From positions 34,286 through 98,285 of the forward strand of contig JBGAVT010000002.1 in the NCBI GenBank assembly GCA_044227985.1: 64,000 nucleotides of DNA, in the 5' to 3' direction. Source of the DNA: CAZUNB01 sp044227985 (GTDB lineage: Bacteria > Patescibacteriota > Saccharimonadia > Saccharimonadales > JAGPDM01). The notes beneath the pieces were generated by a model, which was given only the letters and a program-made list of their open reading frames with translations, was not told the origin of the DNA and did not search any database. Both the position numbers and the translations under genes were made by a program. This document shows positions 43,880 to 52,948 of this stretch, piece after piece. Position 1 is the first letter of the stretch, and each line of letters begins with the position of its first letter.

Positions 43880-43953
43880 TGGCTCCGAGACTAGGATTCG
43901 AACCTAAATTGCCAGGACCAGAACCTGGTGTCCTACCATTAGACGATCTCGGA
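43880..43953 (-). tRNA. trnQ: tRNA-Gln (anticodon CTG)
   Basis: Read on the minus strand, a complete cloverleaf is present. The acceptor stem is TCCGAGA/TCTCGGA (7 bp), the D arm GTC/GAC, and the anticodon stem CCAGG/CCTGG holds the loop TTCTGGT (anticodon CTG). The T arm has the TTCGAAT loop. The discriminator is G and CCA is encoded at 43882-43880. The weak U1-A72 pair and U35-G36 fit glutamine identity. The frame at 43837-44043 on the other strand is an artefact of this gene. Confidence 0.95.
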
Positions 43954-44023
43954 ACACTGTTTACATTTTACAGAAAAATAATAGATTTAAAAGTGCAAAG
44001 ACCGAATCAACGTAACGTTTGCT

Positions 44024-44485
44024 TCATAAGTGATCACCATTAAAATCAATAATTTTTACTGAATGTATTTTTTTAAAATGGATTGTATCTAAGTCTTTTT
44101 CAATCGGTGGGTTGCTCGTTTGTATATATTTTTCTTTTTTAACCGAAATATCGGCATTTACCTCGAGCAGATGTCCGTAATTACTGTCGTCATTCAACGA
44201 TTTTCCAATTTTCCTGGCCGCCTTTTCATATGAGCCCTCATCGACACATATCTTGCCATCTCTACTGTATTCGTCAGCGGCCGTACGCTCGTAGCTGTAA
44301 TAGCTACAACCCCCACCAACGAGTCTCTTCACGTTAACTAATACTACCTGGCGATCACTAGCCGCAATATTGTTGTGCTGAGTGGTGTGAGGTAGAAAAT
44401 AGAATCCAACGCATCCTAGTAATAAAATAGTACTTGATATAACTGAAGTTACTAAAATTATTATTATTTTTTTTCTTTTATTCAT
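44024..44485 (-). CDS. membrane-anchored hypothetical protein
   Basis: From the ATG at 44485 the protein starts with a basic stretch and one hydrophobic helix (about residues 6-27, with a Cys in LLLGCVGF that is not a clear lipobox). About 125 residues of polar, probably extracytoplasmic sequence follow, with two Cys (GGGCSYYS and GKICVDEG) that may form a disulfide. An upstream TTG at 44503 is also possible. No family is recognised. Confidence 0.65.
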   Translation of the reverse strand: MNKRKKIIIILVTSVISSTILLLGCVGFYFLPHTTQHNNIAASDRQVVLVNVKRLVGGGCSYYSYERTAADEYSRDGKICVDEGSYEKAARKIGKSLNDDSNYGHLLEVNADISVKKEKYIQTSNPPIEKDLDTIHFKKIHSVKIIDFNGDHL

Positions 44486-44570
44486 ATTTCGATAAGTATT
44501 CAATTAAATCTAAGCATATCAAGGAATGTCAGTCTAGTCCAAAGAAGCTCGATGGCCAGAACAACGGTAG

Positions 44571-46154
44571 TCAGATAACTCGGAATATTTCTTCTAAAGT
44601 AGTCTCACCATCATAAGCTTTTTTAATACCATCCTGCAGCATTGTCTGCATTCCTTGTGAAATCGCTAGTTTCTTAATCGCTTGACTGGTTACTTCGGCT
44701 GTTGGCCCACCAAGTAGATGCTCGAGCTCATCTGTCATCTGCAGCTGTTCAATAAGCATCATTCGTCCGCTATAAGGAATTTTAATATCTTTTTTCGGTC
44801 GGACATATTTCATATTTTTTGGGTCATAAAGTGGATCTTTTAGGACCGAAAGTTCTTCAGTGACCATTTCTTTAATCTTCGTGCTCGGCTGATAGTCTTC
44901 TACATTTTCAGGCGTTATCTTACGGACCAAACGTTGCGCCATGATTAATCGGATTGCTGAGGCGAGCAAGGGATTATGGCCAATCATATCCATCAAACGA
45001 CTAATTGCACTGCTAGCATCGGTTGCATGAAAAGTCGACAGTACTAAGTGTCCGGTAAGAGCGGCCTGTAGTGCTGTTTTAGCAGTATCTAGATCGCGAA
45101 TCTCACCCACCATGATTACATCTGGATCCTCCCGCATAACTGCGCGTAGCTTTTCTGCAAAACTGTCGTTATCGTCAGTATAAACCGGAACCTGAGTAAT
45201 GCCAGGAATTTCGTATTCGACTGGATCTTCAAGAGTAATAATCTTACGGGTTGGGCTATTAAGTTTGTTTATAATTGAGTACAAGGTAGTACTTTTACCG
45301 GAGCCAGTCGGACCAACTACCATCAAAAGTCCATGCGGATGATCGACGATATCGTCGACGATCTCATGCTCTTTGTCCGTGAACCCAAGACTATCTAGGT
45401 TGAGCAAGCTCATATCCATATTAAAGATACGAACAACGACATCTTGACCGTAAATCGTAGGAATCGTTTCAACGCGGAGGTTTATGGATTTAATATCACC
45501 GGCTTCATCCTGGAAGTCTTGGCTAGCTCGTCCAGACTGGGGAGAGCGAGCATTATTACTTATGCCAGATTTAGCAGCGATATCTGCCATTGCATGTCGA
45601 TACTGCTCGTGATCCATCTCTGCAATCGGATGAAGAGTACCGTCGATTCGAAAACGAATTCGTACGTTGTATTTCTGTGGTTCAATGTGAATATCGCTAG
45701 AGCTAAGCATATAAGCCTGTTTTATTAAAAAATTAAATATACGACGTGGTTGCTGCTCGGATAGAGTACGACTCACTTCGTCATAACTCGCACTTTCACC
45801 ACCATCAATCACTACTACGTTTGGGTCAGGTTTAACAGGTGGTGGATCAACTCGTTCCATAACTTCATTGAACCCAGACCGACTAATAACCAAAAACTGA
45901 ACCATATGATCTTTAATATTTTCACTAACTTTTTCGATTGTCGATTTTTGGGTCTCAATAGTGTGGGCAAACAACATGCGGGGACCATCTATTTTAATTG
46001 GAATTATTTTAAAGGCTCGCATCTGCTTAAAACTGAGGATGTTGCGTGGTATTTCGTCGACATTGAATGTGCGAGCATCGGCATACTCAGAACCGAGCAT
46101 CTCCGAACGCTGATTGGTCATTAATTCTTCTTGTTCTCGTGCATCCATTGCCAT
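44571..46154 (-). CDS. pilB: type IV pilus assembly ATPase PilB/GspE
   Basis: The motor for pilus extension. After an N-terminal domain come the ATPase motifs: Walker A GPTGSGKSTTLYS, the Asp box (EDPVEY, MREDPDVIMVGEIRDLDTA) and the His box (LTGHLVLSTFHA). The family's C-terminal C4 zinc finger is missing: where RxCPxC normally sits the sequence reads RKITPENVEDYQ. At 527 residues it is otherwise complete. Other pilus genes are not in the window. Type IV pili are typical of Saccharibacteria living on host cells. Confidence 0.93.
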   Translation of the reverse strand: MAMDAREQEELMTNQRSEMLGSEYADARTFNVDEIPRNILSFKQMRAFKIIPIKIDGPRMLFAHTIETQKSTIEKVSENIKDHMVQFLVISRSGFNEVMERVDPPPVKPDPNVVVIDGGESASYDEVSRTLSEQQPRRIFNFLIKQAYMLSSSDIHIEPQKYNVRIRFRIDGTLHPIAEMDHEQYRHAMADIAAKSGISNNARSPQSGRASQDFQDEAGDIKSINLRVETIPTIYGQDVVVRIFNMDMSLLNLDSLGFTDKEHEIVDDIVDHPHGLLMVVGPTGSGKSTTLYSIINKLNSPTRKIITLEDPVEYEIPGITQVPVYTDDNDSFAEKLRAVMREDPDVIMVGEIRDLDTAKTALQAALTGHLVLSTFHATDASSAISRLMDMIGHNPLLASAIRLIMAQRLVRKITPENVEDYQPSTKIKEMVTEELSVLKDPLYDPKNMKYVRPKKDIKIPYSGRMMLIEQLQMTDELEHLLGGPTAEVTSQAIKKLAISQGMQTMLQDGIKKAYDGETTLEEIFRVI

Positions 46155-46191
46155 ACCAGCTATTTTAGCATGAGCGTGATAATTATTAGTA

Positions 46192-47268
46192 CTATTCCAA
46201 ATCAGTTAGCAGGTACGCTTTATTCAACATCTCCTGATATTCATCTTCTACATTAGAATCCCAAACAATCCCACTGCCCACACCAAGCTTGAGCTGATTA
46301 CCTGTTTTTTCCAAGGTTCGAATTAGTATTGACGAATTTAAACTACCATCGGCAAGAATCTGAAAAGCACAACCAGTGTAGAAACCTCTGGGATTTGGCT
46401 CTAACTGTACAATGCTCTTGATTGCTTCTGATTTTGGGCATCCAGTGATTGAGCCTCCAGGAAAGCAGGATACAAGCGCTCGAATCGGAGAGATATTTTC
46501 TTTCAGTTTTCCCGATATTATTGAAGAGGTATGGGTTATCCTTTCTAGATGTTGTACCTTGCGATCATTTTCAACGACAACAGTGCCCGCATCGCAGACT
46601 TCTGATAAATCATTGCGAAGGAGGTCAGTTATCATTGCTAGCTCAGCTTCTTCTTTTCGGCTTGCTAATAGCTCTGCATCAAAGCCAACGACTCTGGCCG
46701 TACCTTTTATCGGCTCTGTCTTGACTGTTCTATGTGCGTCTATACACAAAAACATTTCAGGACTTGCACTGATTATCTGTTGTTCACCCAGATCGAATAG
46801 GCATGTGTGCGCTCGTGGGAATTCATGTGCAATATAACTAAACCAATCCACAACACTATAGTTTGACTCGGCAGTCACTCTATCTGTTAAATTAATCTGG
46901 TAAATCTGCCCCTTCTTGATGAGTCGAATAATTTCCGCAAAGCGATTATTAAATATTGCCTGATTTGGAAAGTTCAGATTGGAGACCGTCGGTTTATGTG
47001 AAATATATTTATTTTTTTTATCAGATTGAGCATAAGAAAAAACATTAATTTTCTTATACGATAAATTCATGTTGACCACTGATCCCCAACTATTTGAGAC
47101 ATCGAAAGGTATAACCCCAGCAACAATATTTCCCTTGCTATGTTCTGTTTCCACGAAATCTATTAAATAATCTTTGTTTAGCCCGATGTAGCTCGAAATA
47201 GGTTGCGAAAAATTACTACCATTCCATAAACCAGATTTGCCAGAAAAACTTACATCGCCTAAAGCCAT
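46192..47268 (-). CDS. pabB: aminodeoxychorismate synthase component I-like enzyme
   Basis: A chorismate-binding enzyme for p-aminobenzoate, a folate precursor. The motif PIKGT (KTEPIKGTARV) with its Lys favours PabB over anthranilate synthase, which has PIAGT. Further landmarks are FPGGSITGCPK and the C-terminal GVGSGIVWDSNVEDEY metal site. At 358 residues it lacks part of the N-terminal domain seen in the E. coli enzyme (about 450). Neither pabA nor pabC is adjacent; an ammonia-dependent or shared glutaminase is possible. Confidence 0.85.
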   Translation of the reverse strand: MALGDVSFSGKSGLWNGSNFSQPISSYIGLNKDYLIDFVETEHSKGNIVAGVIPFDVSNSWGSVVNMNLSYKKINVFSYAQSDKKNKYISHKPTVSNLNFPNQAIFNNRFAEIIRLIKKGQIYQINLTDRVTAESNYSVVDWFSYIAHEFPRAHTCLFDLGEQQIISASPEMFLCIDAHRTVKTEPIKGTARVVGFDAELLASRKEEAELAMITDLLRNDLSEVCDAGTVVVENDRKVQHLERITHTSSIISGKLKENISPIRALVSCFPGGSITGCPKSEAIKSIVQLEPNPRGFYTGCAFQILADGSLNSSILIRTLEKTGNQLKLGVGSGIVWDSNVEDEYQEMLNKAYLLTDLE

Positions 47269-47422
47269 TCTAAAAGTATAGCAATATCATTTAATTAGCA
47301 TACATAAAGCTACGATAAAAGTTTTTGAAATATAGATTTAGTAATTTTATAACTACGATACTATATTTGTGATTAATTACTGTTAAGTGTATAGTTTCTC
47401 TAATAAAAGAAAAGGATGGAAT

Positions 47423-47662
47423 ATGAAGCGCATAGTATTATTAGCATTTGTTTTGATCGCATTATCGTTTAGTTTTGTGGCTGTAGTGCCTATGGGCGAT
47501 ACATCTGCTGCAAGTTGTGCTCGCGGAGTTAATAGGTTTGAGCAATACAAACAATCAACAGTCTATAGAGATAAAAGAAATGTCGCAGTCCGTTGCGTGA
47601 GAAGAGTTTGGATTCAAGGTCGAATTAAATATATTTATGGCTCTTGGCAGTATTATAGATAG
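47423..47662 (+). CDS. small secreted basic protein
   Basis: From ATG 47423 (AAAGGATGG before it) a 79-residue precursor is encoded with a clear signal peptide: basic start, a hydrophobic core of about 17 residues and a cut site likely after TSAAS. The mature part is about 50 residues, strongly basic, Tyr- and Arg-rich, with two or three Cys. This is the profile of a small exported protein or peptide; no family is recognised. Its 3' end overlaps the NUDIX gene on the other strand by 10 bp. Confidence 0.65.
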   Translation: MKRIVLLAFVLIALSFSFVAVVPMGDTSAASCARGVNRFEQYKQSTVYRDKRNVAVRCVRRVWIQGRIKYIYGSWQYYR

Positions 47663-48090
47663 TTCGCAATAGCTTCGAAATGATCGAAGGCGAACTGTGA
47701 TTTATCCGGTAAATTATTGATATGGAACCAATCGATCTCACTTGACTCGTCATCAGGCGTACCAATTTGCTTGTTAGCAACGGCGGAATATAGAAAATTT
47801 ATGTTTTGCCGATCTTCGCCAGGACGGTCGGGGTTGTCGTTAAATTTGATAAAAACGATGCTGAATAAATCATAGCCGGTCTCTTCATAGACTTCACGAG
47901 CTGCCGTTTGAGCAGTTGTTTCGTCCCGATCCATATAGCCACCTGGTAAGCACCATTTACCAGCTTCAAGCTGTTCTGCCGCACGTTTTGCTAGCAAAAT
48001 TTGTGTCTTGTCTGTATTAAGGACAATTGTATCTACCGTAACGTGACGAAGGCTTGCCTTACTACCATTTTCAAAGTTACAGCTAATCAT
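47653..48090 (-). CDS. NUDIX hydrolase
   Basis: Hydrolyses a nucleoside diphosphate linked to another group. The NUDIX box is complete: GGYMDRDETTAQTAAREVYE followed by ETGYD. The start is taken at 48090, where ATGATTAG overlaps the purB stop, rather than an upstream ATG inside purB. The protein has 145 residues. It is translated after purB; substrate unknown. Confidence 0.88.
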   Translation of the reverse strand: MISCNFENGSKASLRHVTVDTIVLNTDKTQILLAKRAAEQLEAGKWCLPGGYMDRDETTAQTAAREVYEETGYDLFSIVFIKFNDNPDRPGEDRQNINFLYSAVANKQIGTPDDESSEIDWFHINNLPDKSQFAFDHFEAIANYL

Positions 48091-49489
48091 TTTGTTTGTA
48101 TTTGTCGACAATCATTCTAGTTTTTCTGGCTGCTAGTCCGATGTAGTGTGTTTCTGGTTCGATAATCTTTAGGCGATCTTGTTCGGAGATTTTATCCCAG
48201 TATTTTTGCATGATTTCTTCATCTTTTTGAACTGCTTCACCAAAAGTGATTCCAGCGTCGAGTGCAGCATGGGCAATCTCTTTGGCCTTTTCGTGACCTG
48301 CAGTATGGCCAAGTTTACCTATAATTAAATAGAGGGGCTCAGCACCAATTGCACCACCGCTTAAATTCAAATTACGTTTCATCGATTCTTCATCTACTTC
48401 AATCTTGCTCATAGTTTTGTTTAATCTCTTTGCCATTTCAGCTACGCAGCCGAGCAAGACAGGGTAGAAACGAGCAGAGGCAGAATCTGTTAAATCGCGC
48501 TGGTGTTCACTTATTAAGTTTTGCTGCACAACAAGCTGTTGGGCAATAACTTGCTTATACAGTGCATTCACATTTTCAAAATTAATCGGATTTCGTTTAT
48601 GCGCCATGGTCGAGCTACCAGTTTGGCCTTTTTCAAAGCTTTCTCGTAGTTCGGCAATTTCGCTACGCTGCAAATGACGCATGTCGTGCGCGAGGTTGCT
48701 CATGGCTCCCGCGGCAATTACAGTCTCATCAAATAATCGAGCCAACGATTCTGGTGGTACAATCTGCGTCGAGTGCTCAGCAGTTTTAATTTTCAATTTA
48801 TCTAGAACTATTTTTTCGAATTCTATTGGGTCGTCGACGAAAAGCCCAGAAGCATTGTAAGCACCTACAGCACCAGAGAATTTACCTTGCAAATGTTCCG
48901 CCAAGTCTTTGATACCCGCTATGCTACCACCTAGTCGACTAATGTATTCGGCGATGGCGAAACCGAAAGTTATCGGAACTCCATGCTGACCGTGGGTTCG
49001 ACCAATTTGAACAGTATCGGCATATTTATCGGCAAGTTCTATCAATGTATTCATTAGGTTTTGTAGGCGAGGCAATATGACATTCTCAACAGCTGCTTTG
49101 TATTGGACGGCGCTAGCAGTGCTAACAATGTCATAACTAGTTGCTGTCATGTGAACATAAGGTTTCGCTTCATCCGAAATCTTTGATTTAATAACATTTA
49201 CTAGTGCCTTAACATCATGCTTAGTCTTATCCTCTTCGGCGGAAACTTCTGCAGCTGTGACCTTGCGCGAAGCTTCATCGATTTCGTCGGCAACCGACTG
49301 ACTGCAAACACCAAAATCTGCCAAAGTTTGCGCGAGAGCAGCCTCAACATGAGCTTGGTACAAAATCCGAGCTTCTTCAGATAAATATTGCGCAACTTCT
49401 GCATCATAGTAACGCCCATCCAATGGGTCAAGCCCAGAAAATCGTTTTTCATCATTTGGTTTTGGTGGGGTAAAGTTTTGTAAGTTCAT
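48083..49489 (-). CDS. purB: adenylosuccinate lyase
   Basis: Cleaves SAICAR to AICAR and adenylosuccinate to AMP in purine synthesis. The fumarase-fold signature GSSTMAHKRNPINFENV is present (about residues 270-286), and the substrate loop RTHGQHGVPITFG holds the catalytic His. At 468 residues it has usual length. The start follows a GGAGGA site on the minus strand. It converges on no gene; the NUDIX gene follows downstream. purC is 730 bp away on the same strand. Confidence 0.97.
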   Translation of the reverse strand: MNLQNFTPPKPNDEKRFSGLDPLDGRYYDAEVAQYLSEEARILYQAHVEAALAQTLADFGVCSQSVADEIDEASRKVTAAEVSAEEDKTKHDVKALVNVIKSKISDEAKPYVHMTATSYDIVSTASAVQYKAAVENVILPRLQNLMNTLIELADKYADTVQIGRTHGQHGVPITFGFAIAEYISRLGGSIAGIKDLAEHLQGKFSGAVGAYNASGLFVDDPIEFEKIVLDKLKIKTAEHSTQIVPPESLARLFDETVIAAGAMSNLAHDMRHLQRSEIAELRESFEKGQTGSSTMAHKRNPINFENVNALYKQVIAQQLVVQQNLISEHQRDLTDSASARFYPVLLGCVAEMAKRLNKTMSKIEVDEESMKRNLNLSGGAIGAEPLYLIIGKLGHTAGHEKAKEIAHAALDAGITFGEAVQKDEEIMQKYWDKISEQDRLKIIEPETHYIGLAARKTRMIVDKYKQND

Positions 49490-49531
49490 CCTCCTATTAT
49501 AACAAAAATATCAATTTCAATCTGCATATGG

Positions 49532-49560
49532 TTGCATGTATTTATGGTAACTTGCATACT
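49532..49560 (+). promoter_or_regulatory. promoter of the 49.6 kb hypothetical gene
   Basis: TTGCAT (49532-49537), a 17-bp spacer and CATACT (49555-49560), ending 9 nt before the ATG at 49569. The message should be leaderless or nearly so. Confidence 0.5.
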
Positions 49561-49568
49561 CATGAGCT

Positions 49569-50201
49569 ATGGAAGGTGATGAATTCTATCCAGTAACTAA
49601 TTTTGATCCAGAAAAAAGCACAGTTGCTGAGCGTTTATTATTAGTACTTGGCAGCTATGCCGTCGCAGTCGGTGCGCGAAGACCTAGACAAGATGTTGAT
49701 ACTAGGGGTGAGCTTCGCAAAAAATCATATGAGCTAGGACGCTGGGTTGGTTTTTATCATACAGATGATTTATTTGAAGAACCATTATCTGACGATATAT
49801 TTTTTCCAGATAGTCTAATGGAAAATAGTGACTTCGAAATGCGTTTTGGTCAGTCAAGCATCGTTGCCGATGCTGTTGGTGATGATTCAGCAGCAGACGT
49901 TAAACTTGTTGCTGAAGTAAACAGGAAGGAAAGTGTGGCAGAATTCTCAGTTGATCCAAACAATGATACTTTCGAAAAATTAATTGCGAAAGATCCTACC
50001 CGCCAAAAGGATATTGGTTTGCGGTTTTTGCTACTAATGCAGACAATTAATGCAAAACTTTCGGCTGGAGAATCTGCAACAAAATGCTGGGATTGGCTCG
50101 ACACATTTACTGATTCCAGTGCAATACATTTTGGTAATAGTCTAGAAATTGAAATTAACGAGGAACTTGCATTATTCCAACTTAAAGAATCAGTAGATTA
50201 A
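49569..50201 (+). CDS. hypothetical 210-residue acidic protein
   Basis: A soluble acidic protein without transmembrane segments or signal peptide. The sequence has a helical N-terminal part (AERLLLVLGSYAVAVGARR) and an Asp/Glu-rich middle. No family or catalytic motif is recognised. It is on the opposite strand between purB and purC, whose own spacing is thereby broken. Confidence 0.6.
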   Translation: MEGDEFYPVTNFDPEKSTVAERLLLVLGSYAVAVGARRPRQDVDTRGELRKKSYELGRWVGFYHTDDLFEEPLSDDIFFPDSLMENSDFEMRFGQSSIVADAVGDDSAADVKLVAEVNRKESVAEFSVDPNNDTFEKLIAKDPTRQKDIGLRFLLLMQTINAKLSAGESATKCWDWLDTFTDSSAIHFGNSLEIEINEELALFQLKESVD

Positions 50202-50221
50202 ATCGGTTTAAAAGAAAATTA

Positions 50222-51166
50222 CTACTTGCTGGTTAAGGCAACGCTGACATTCGACTGGATACGATTCTCGATATTACTGTAATCCGCTGGTACAAATTGT
50301 TCGCCTGTTAGCTGCTCATAAAGCTCGATGTAGCGCTGGCTGACTTGTTGCACAAACTCCTCTGGCATTTCTGGCCAGTCTGGACTCTGGCCTTTGTAGC
50401 CTCGCTCTAATAGCCACTCACGAACAAATTCCTTACTTAGTTGACGTGGTGTCTCACCGGCTTTAAATCGCTCTACGTAATCATCAGCATAAAAGTAACG
50501 AGAACTGTCTGGTGTGTGGATTTCGTCAATTAGAATAATTTGCCCATCGACGGTTTTACCGAACTCATATTTGGTATCAACTAGAATCAGTCCTTGTTTT
50601 GTTGCAATATCGTTGCCACGCTTGAACATCTTGTGGGCATATTCAGAGATAATTTGCCAATCTGCATCACTCGCTAAGCCTTGTTTAATGATTTCTTCAG
50701 CCGATATATCTACATCATGACCTTCGGCAGCCTTAGTTGATGGAGTTAAGAGCGGTTGATCGAACTCTTGATTTTCAGTCAGCCCATCAGGCACTTGATT
50801 GCCGCAAAGATTGCGTGAACCGTCACGATATGCTCGCCAAGCTCCACCAACTAACATTCGACGCATGATAACTTCGATTCGAAAGACTTCAGCTCGCACT
50901 CCGACAGTTACATTTGGATCAGGTACAGATCGAACCCAGTTAGGCACTATATCTTTTGTTGCTTCTAGGTTAAAAGCGGCGATTTGGTTTAGAACCTGAC
51001 CTTTATGTGGAATACCTTGTTTGGACACAACATCAAAAGCGCTTAGTCGGTCAGTTGCTACTAGAATTACTTGTTCACCAATTGTGTAAACATCCCGGAC
51101 TTTACCTTGGTATCTCTGCTGATGATCTGCAAAGTTAAAATCTGTTTTTGTAAGTGATACACTCAT
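50222..51166 (-). CDS. purC: phosphoribosylaminoimidazole-succinocarboxamide synthase
   Basis: Joins CAIR with aspartate to make SAICAR, using ATP. Landmarks: QRYQGKVRDVYTIGEQVILVATDRLSAFDVV (split in the usual strand order), EVIMRRMLVGGAWR, and VDTKYEFGKTVDGQIILIDEIHTPDSSRY. At 314 residues it is of the longer eukaryote-like type. AGAGGT precedes the ATG on the minus strand. purK and purE are divergent next door, so the pathway step before it is adjacent. Confidence 0.97.
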   Translation of the reverse strand: MSVSLTKTDFNFADHQQRYQGKVRDVYTIGEQVILVATDRLSAFDVVSKQGIPHKGQVLNQIAAFNLEATKDIVPNWVRSVPDPNVTVGVRAEVFRIEVIMRRMLVGGAWRAYRDGSRNLCGNQVPDGLTENQEFDQPLLTPSTKAAEGHDVDISAEEIIKQGLASDADWQIISEYAHKMFKRGNDIATKQGLILVDTKYEFGKTVDGQIILIDEIHTPDSSRYFYADDYVERFKAGETPRQLSKEFVREWLLERGYKGQSPDWPEMPEEFVQQVSQRYIELYEQLTGEQFVPADYSNIENRIQSNVSVALTSK

Positions 51167-51283
51167 GTGACCTCTGAAGTTATTCTATTAATACTTATAT
51201 TGTATCAGTAGATTCTCATATCAAGAAAATCTAATCTTGCCTTGCAACTTGCAGGAGACGAATTTTTTGTGCAGAATTATAGT

Positions 51284-52417
51284 ATGAATCATGTAAAGAA
51301 AATTGGAATTGTTGGCGGTGGACAGCTGGCTCAAATGATGACCGAAGCAGCTACGAAACTTAAACTATCAATAATTGTGGTAGACCCAAGCCCAAATTGT
51401 CCCGCTGCTCAAGCTGGAGCAGACCAGATTGTGGCAGACTACAAAGACGCTGAGGCGATCAAACAGCTCGCAGACAAAAGTGATGTTGTAACAATCGATT
51501 TCGAACATGTGAATGCTGAAGTCTTACATGAACTAGAAATTGATGGAGCACTTGTCCAGCCTAGCTCGCGAACTATTGCTATGATTCAAGACAAACTAGT
51601 CCAATCTAATTTTTTAAAAGATGCTGGGCTTCCAATTGCTGATTACCTAGAGACTAACACAATAGAGGAAGCCAGGTCGGCATTGATGGAATTCGATGGT
51701 AAGATGCTACTCAAAAAACGTAAGCAAAGCTACGATGGAAAGGGCAACGCAGTTGTTGGTTCCGAAGATGAGTTATTCAAAGCATGGGACATTTTGGGTG
51801 GAAATGAACTATATGCTGAAAGATTTGTTGATTTTGAGAAAGAACTGGCAGTTATTATTGCTCGTGATACAAAAGGTAATTCGGTGGTTTACCCTACAGT
51901 TGAGACTGTTCATATTAATAATATCTGCCATGAAGTATTTTTACCCGGCGAATTTAGAAATGGGGTGGATAAAAAAGCTAGAGAAATTGCCGATAGAACT
52001 TCGAAAGCTCTCCACGGAGCGGGGGTTTTCGCAATTGAGATGTTTTTAACAAAAACGGGTGAAATATTAATCAACGAGATTGCTCCGAGAGTCCATAACT
52101 CCGGCCATCCTACGATTGAAGGTTCCACCACTTCTCAGTTCGAACAGCATCTGCGTGCTATTACTGGCATGGAGCTTGGATTAACAGAGATGAAGGTTCC
52201 AGCTGCTGTCATGATCAATATACTCGGTAAACGAAACGGCGAGGCCAAACCAGAGGGCATAGACCAAGCTGAAAAATTACCTGGAGTCGTAGTGCATTTG
52301 TACGATAAAGCCTATACTAAAGTTGACCGAAAAATGGGACACATTACCGCCACAGCTGATACACTAGAAGAAGCAAAACAGAATGTCGAAAAAGCATATA
52401 GCTTAATAACAATTTAA
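51284..52417 (+). CDS. purK: N5-carboxyaminoimidazole ribonucleotide synthase
   Basis: An ATP-grasp enzyme that carboxylates AIR. The N-terminal GGGQLAQMM loop, the ATP-binding KKRKQSYDGKGN motif and the metal-site NEIAPRVHNSGHPTIEG are all typical. ATG 51284 is chosen because the Rossmann-like start follows at once; GTG 51269, and TTG 51242 before a GGAG, are alternatives. purE follows after 9 bp, giving the usual purK-purE pair. Confidence 0.95.
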   Translation: MNHVKKIGIVGGGQLAQMMTEAATKLKLSIIVVDPSPNCPAAQAGADQIVADYKDAEAIKQLADKSDVVTIDFEHVNAEVLHELEIDGALVQPSSRTIAMIQDKLVQSNFLKDAGLPIADYLETNTIEEARSALMEFDGKMLLKKRKQSYDGKGNAVVGSEDELFKAWDILGGNELYAERFVDFEKELAVIIARDTKGNSVVYPTVETVHINNICHEVFLPGEFRNGVDKKAREIADRTSKALHGAGVFAIEMFLTKTGEILINEIAPRVHNSGHPTIEGSTTSQFEQHLRAITGMELGLTEMKVPAAVMINILGKRNGEAKPEGIDQAEKLPGVVVHLYDKAYTKVDRKMGHITATADTLEEAKQNVEKAYSLITI

Positions 52418-52426
52418 GGAGTTACA

Positions 52427-52948
52427 ATGTCAGAAAATTCTCATCCACTTGTTGGTATTATCATGGGCTCAGATAGTGATCTCGATATTATGAAGAAAGC
52501 AGCAGCCACACTTGATGAGCTTGGTATCACAAACGAAGTTGAAATAGTTTCCGCCCATAGAACACCCGGAAAAATGGCAGATTATGCAAGCTCAGCACAA
52601 AAGCGAGGGATAAAAACCATCATCGCCGGAGCCGGTGGTTCGGCGCATTTGCCAGGAATGACTGCAGCATACACAGAATTGCCAGTAATTGCCGTACCAA
52701 TTGTCCGAGACAACAACACCGATGCTGCCATAAAATCTAGTAATGCTATGCCCCCTGGAGTTCCTTTGGCGGTTATGTCATCCAACGGCTCGGTTAATGC
52801 CGCACTTTTTGCAGCTGCTATCATTGCAGTTGAAAATGCTGACGTCAGAGAACGGCTAGTAAGCTATCGCCAAAACATGCACGACAAAGTAATAGATACG
52901 GCTGATAAATTAAAAGATATTGGCTGGGAAAAATATTTTGAGCAGTAA
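52427..52948 (+). CDS. purE: N5-CAIR mutase PurE
   Basis: Moves the carboxyl group of N5-CAIR to give CAIR. Class I motifs: GIIMGSDSDLDIM, SAHRTPGKMADYAS (with the catalytic His) and GAGGSAHLPGMTAA. At 173 residues it is standard. The ribosome-binding site AAGGAG (about 52417-52422) overlaps the purK stop. The next gene overlaps its end. Confidence 0.97.
   Translation: MSENSHPLVGIIMGSDSDLDIMKKAAATLDELGITNEVEIVSAHRTPGKMADYASSAQKRGIKTIIAGAGGSAHLPGMTAAYTELPVIAVPIVRDNNTDAAIKSSNAMPPGVPLAVMSSNGSVNAALFAAAIIAVENADVRERLVSYRQNMHDKVIDTADKLKDIGWEKYFEQ

Noticed and set aside
43837..44043. Plus-strand frame of 68 codons across tRNA-Gln
   Set aside because: Its most protein-like part is the reverse strand of the tRNA gene, a common artefact.
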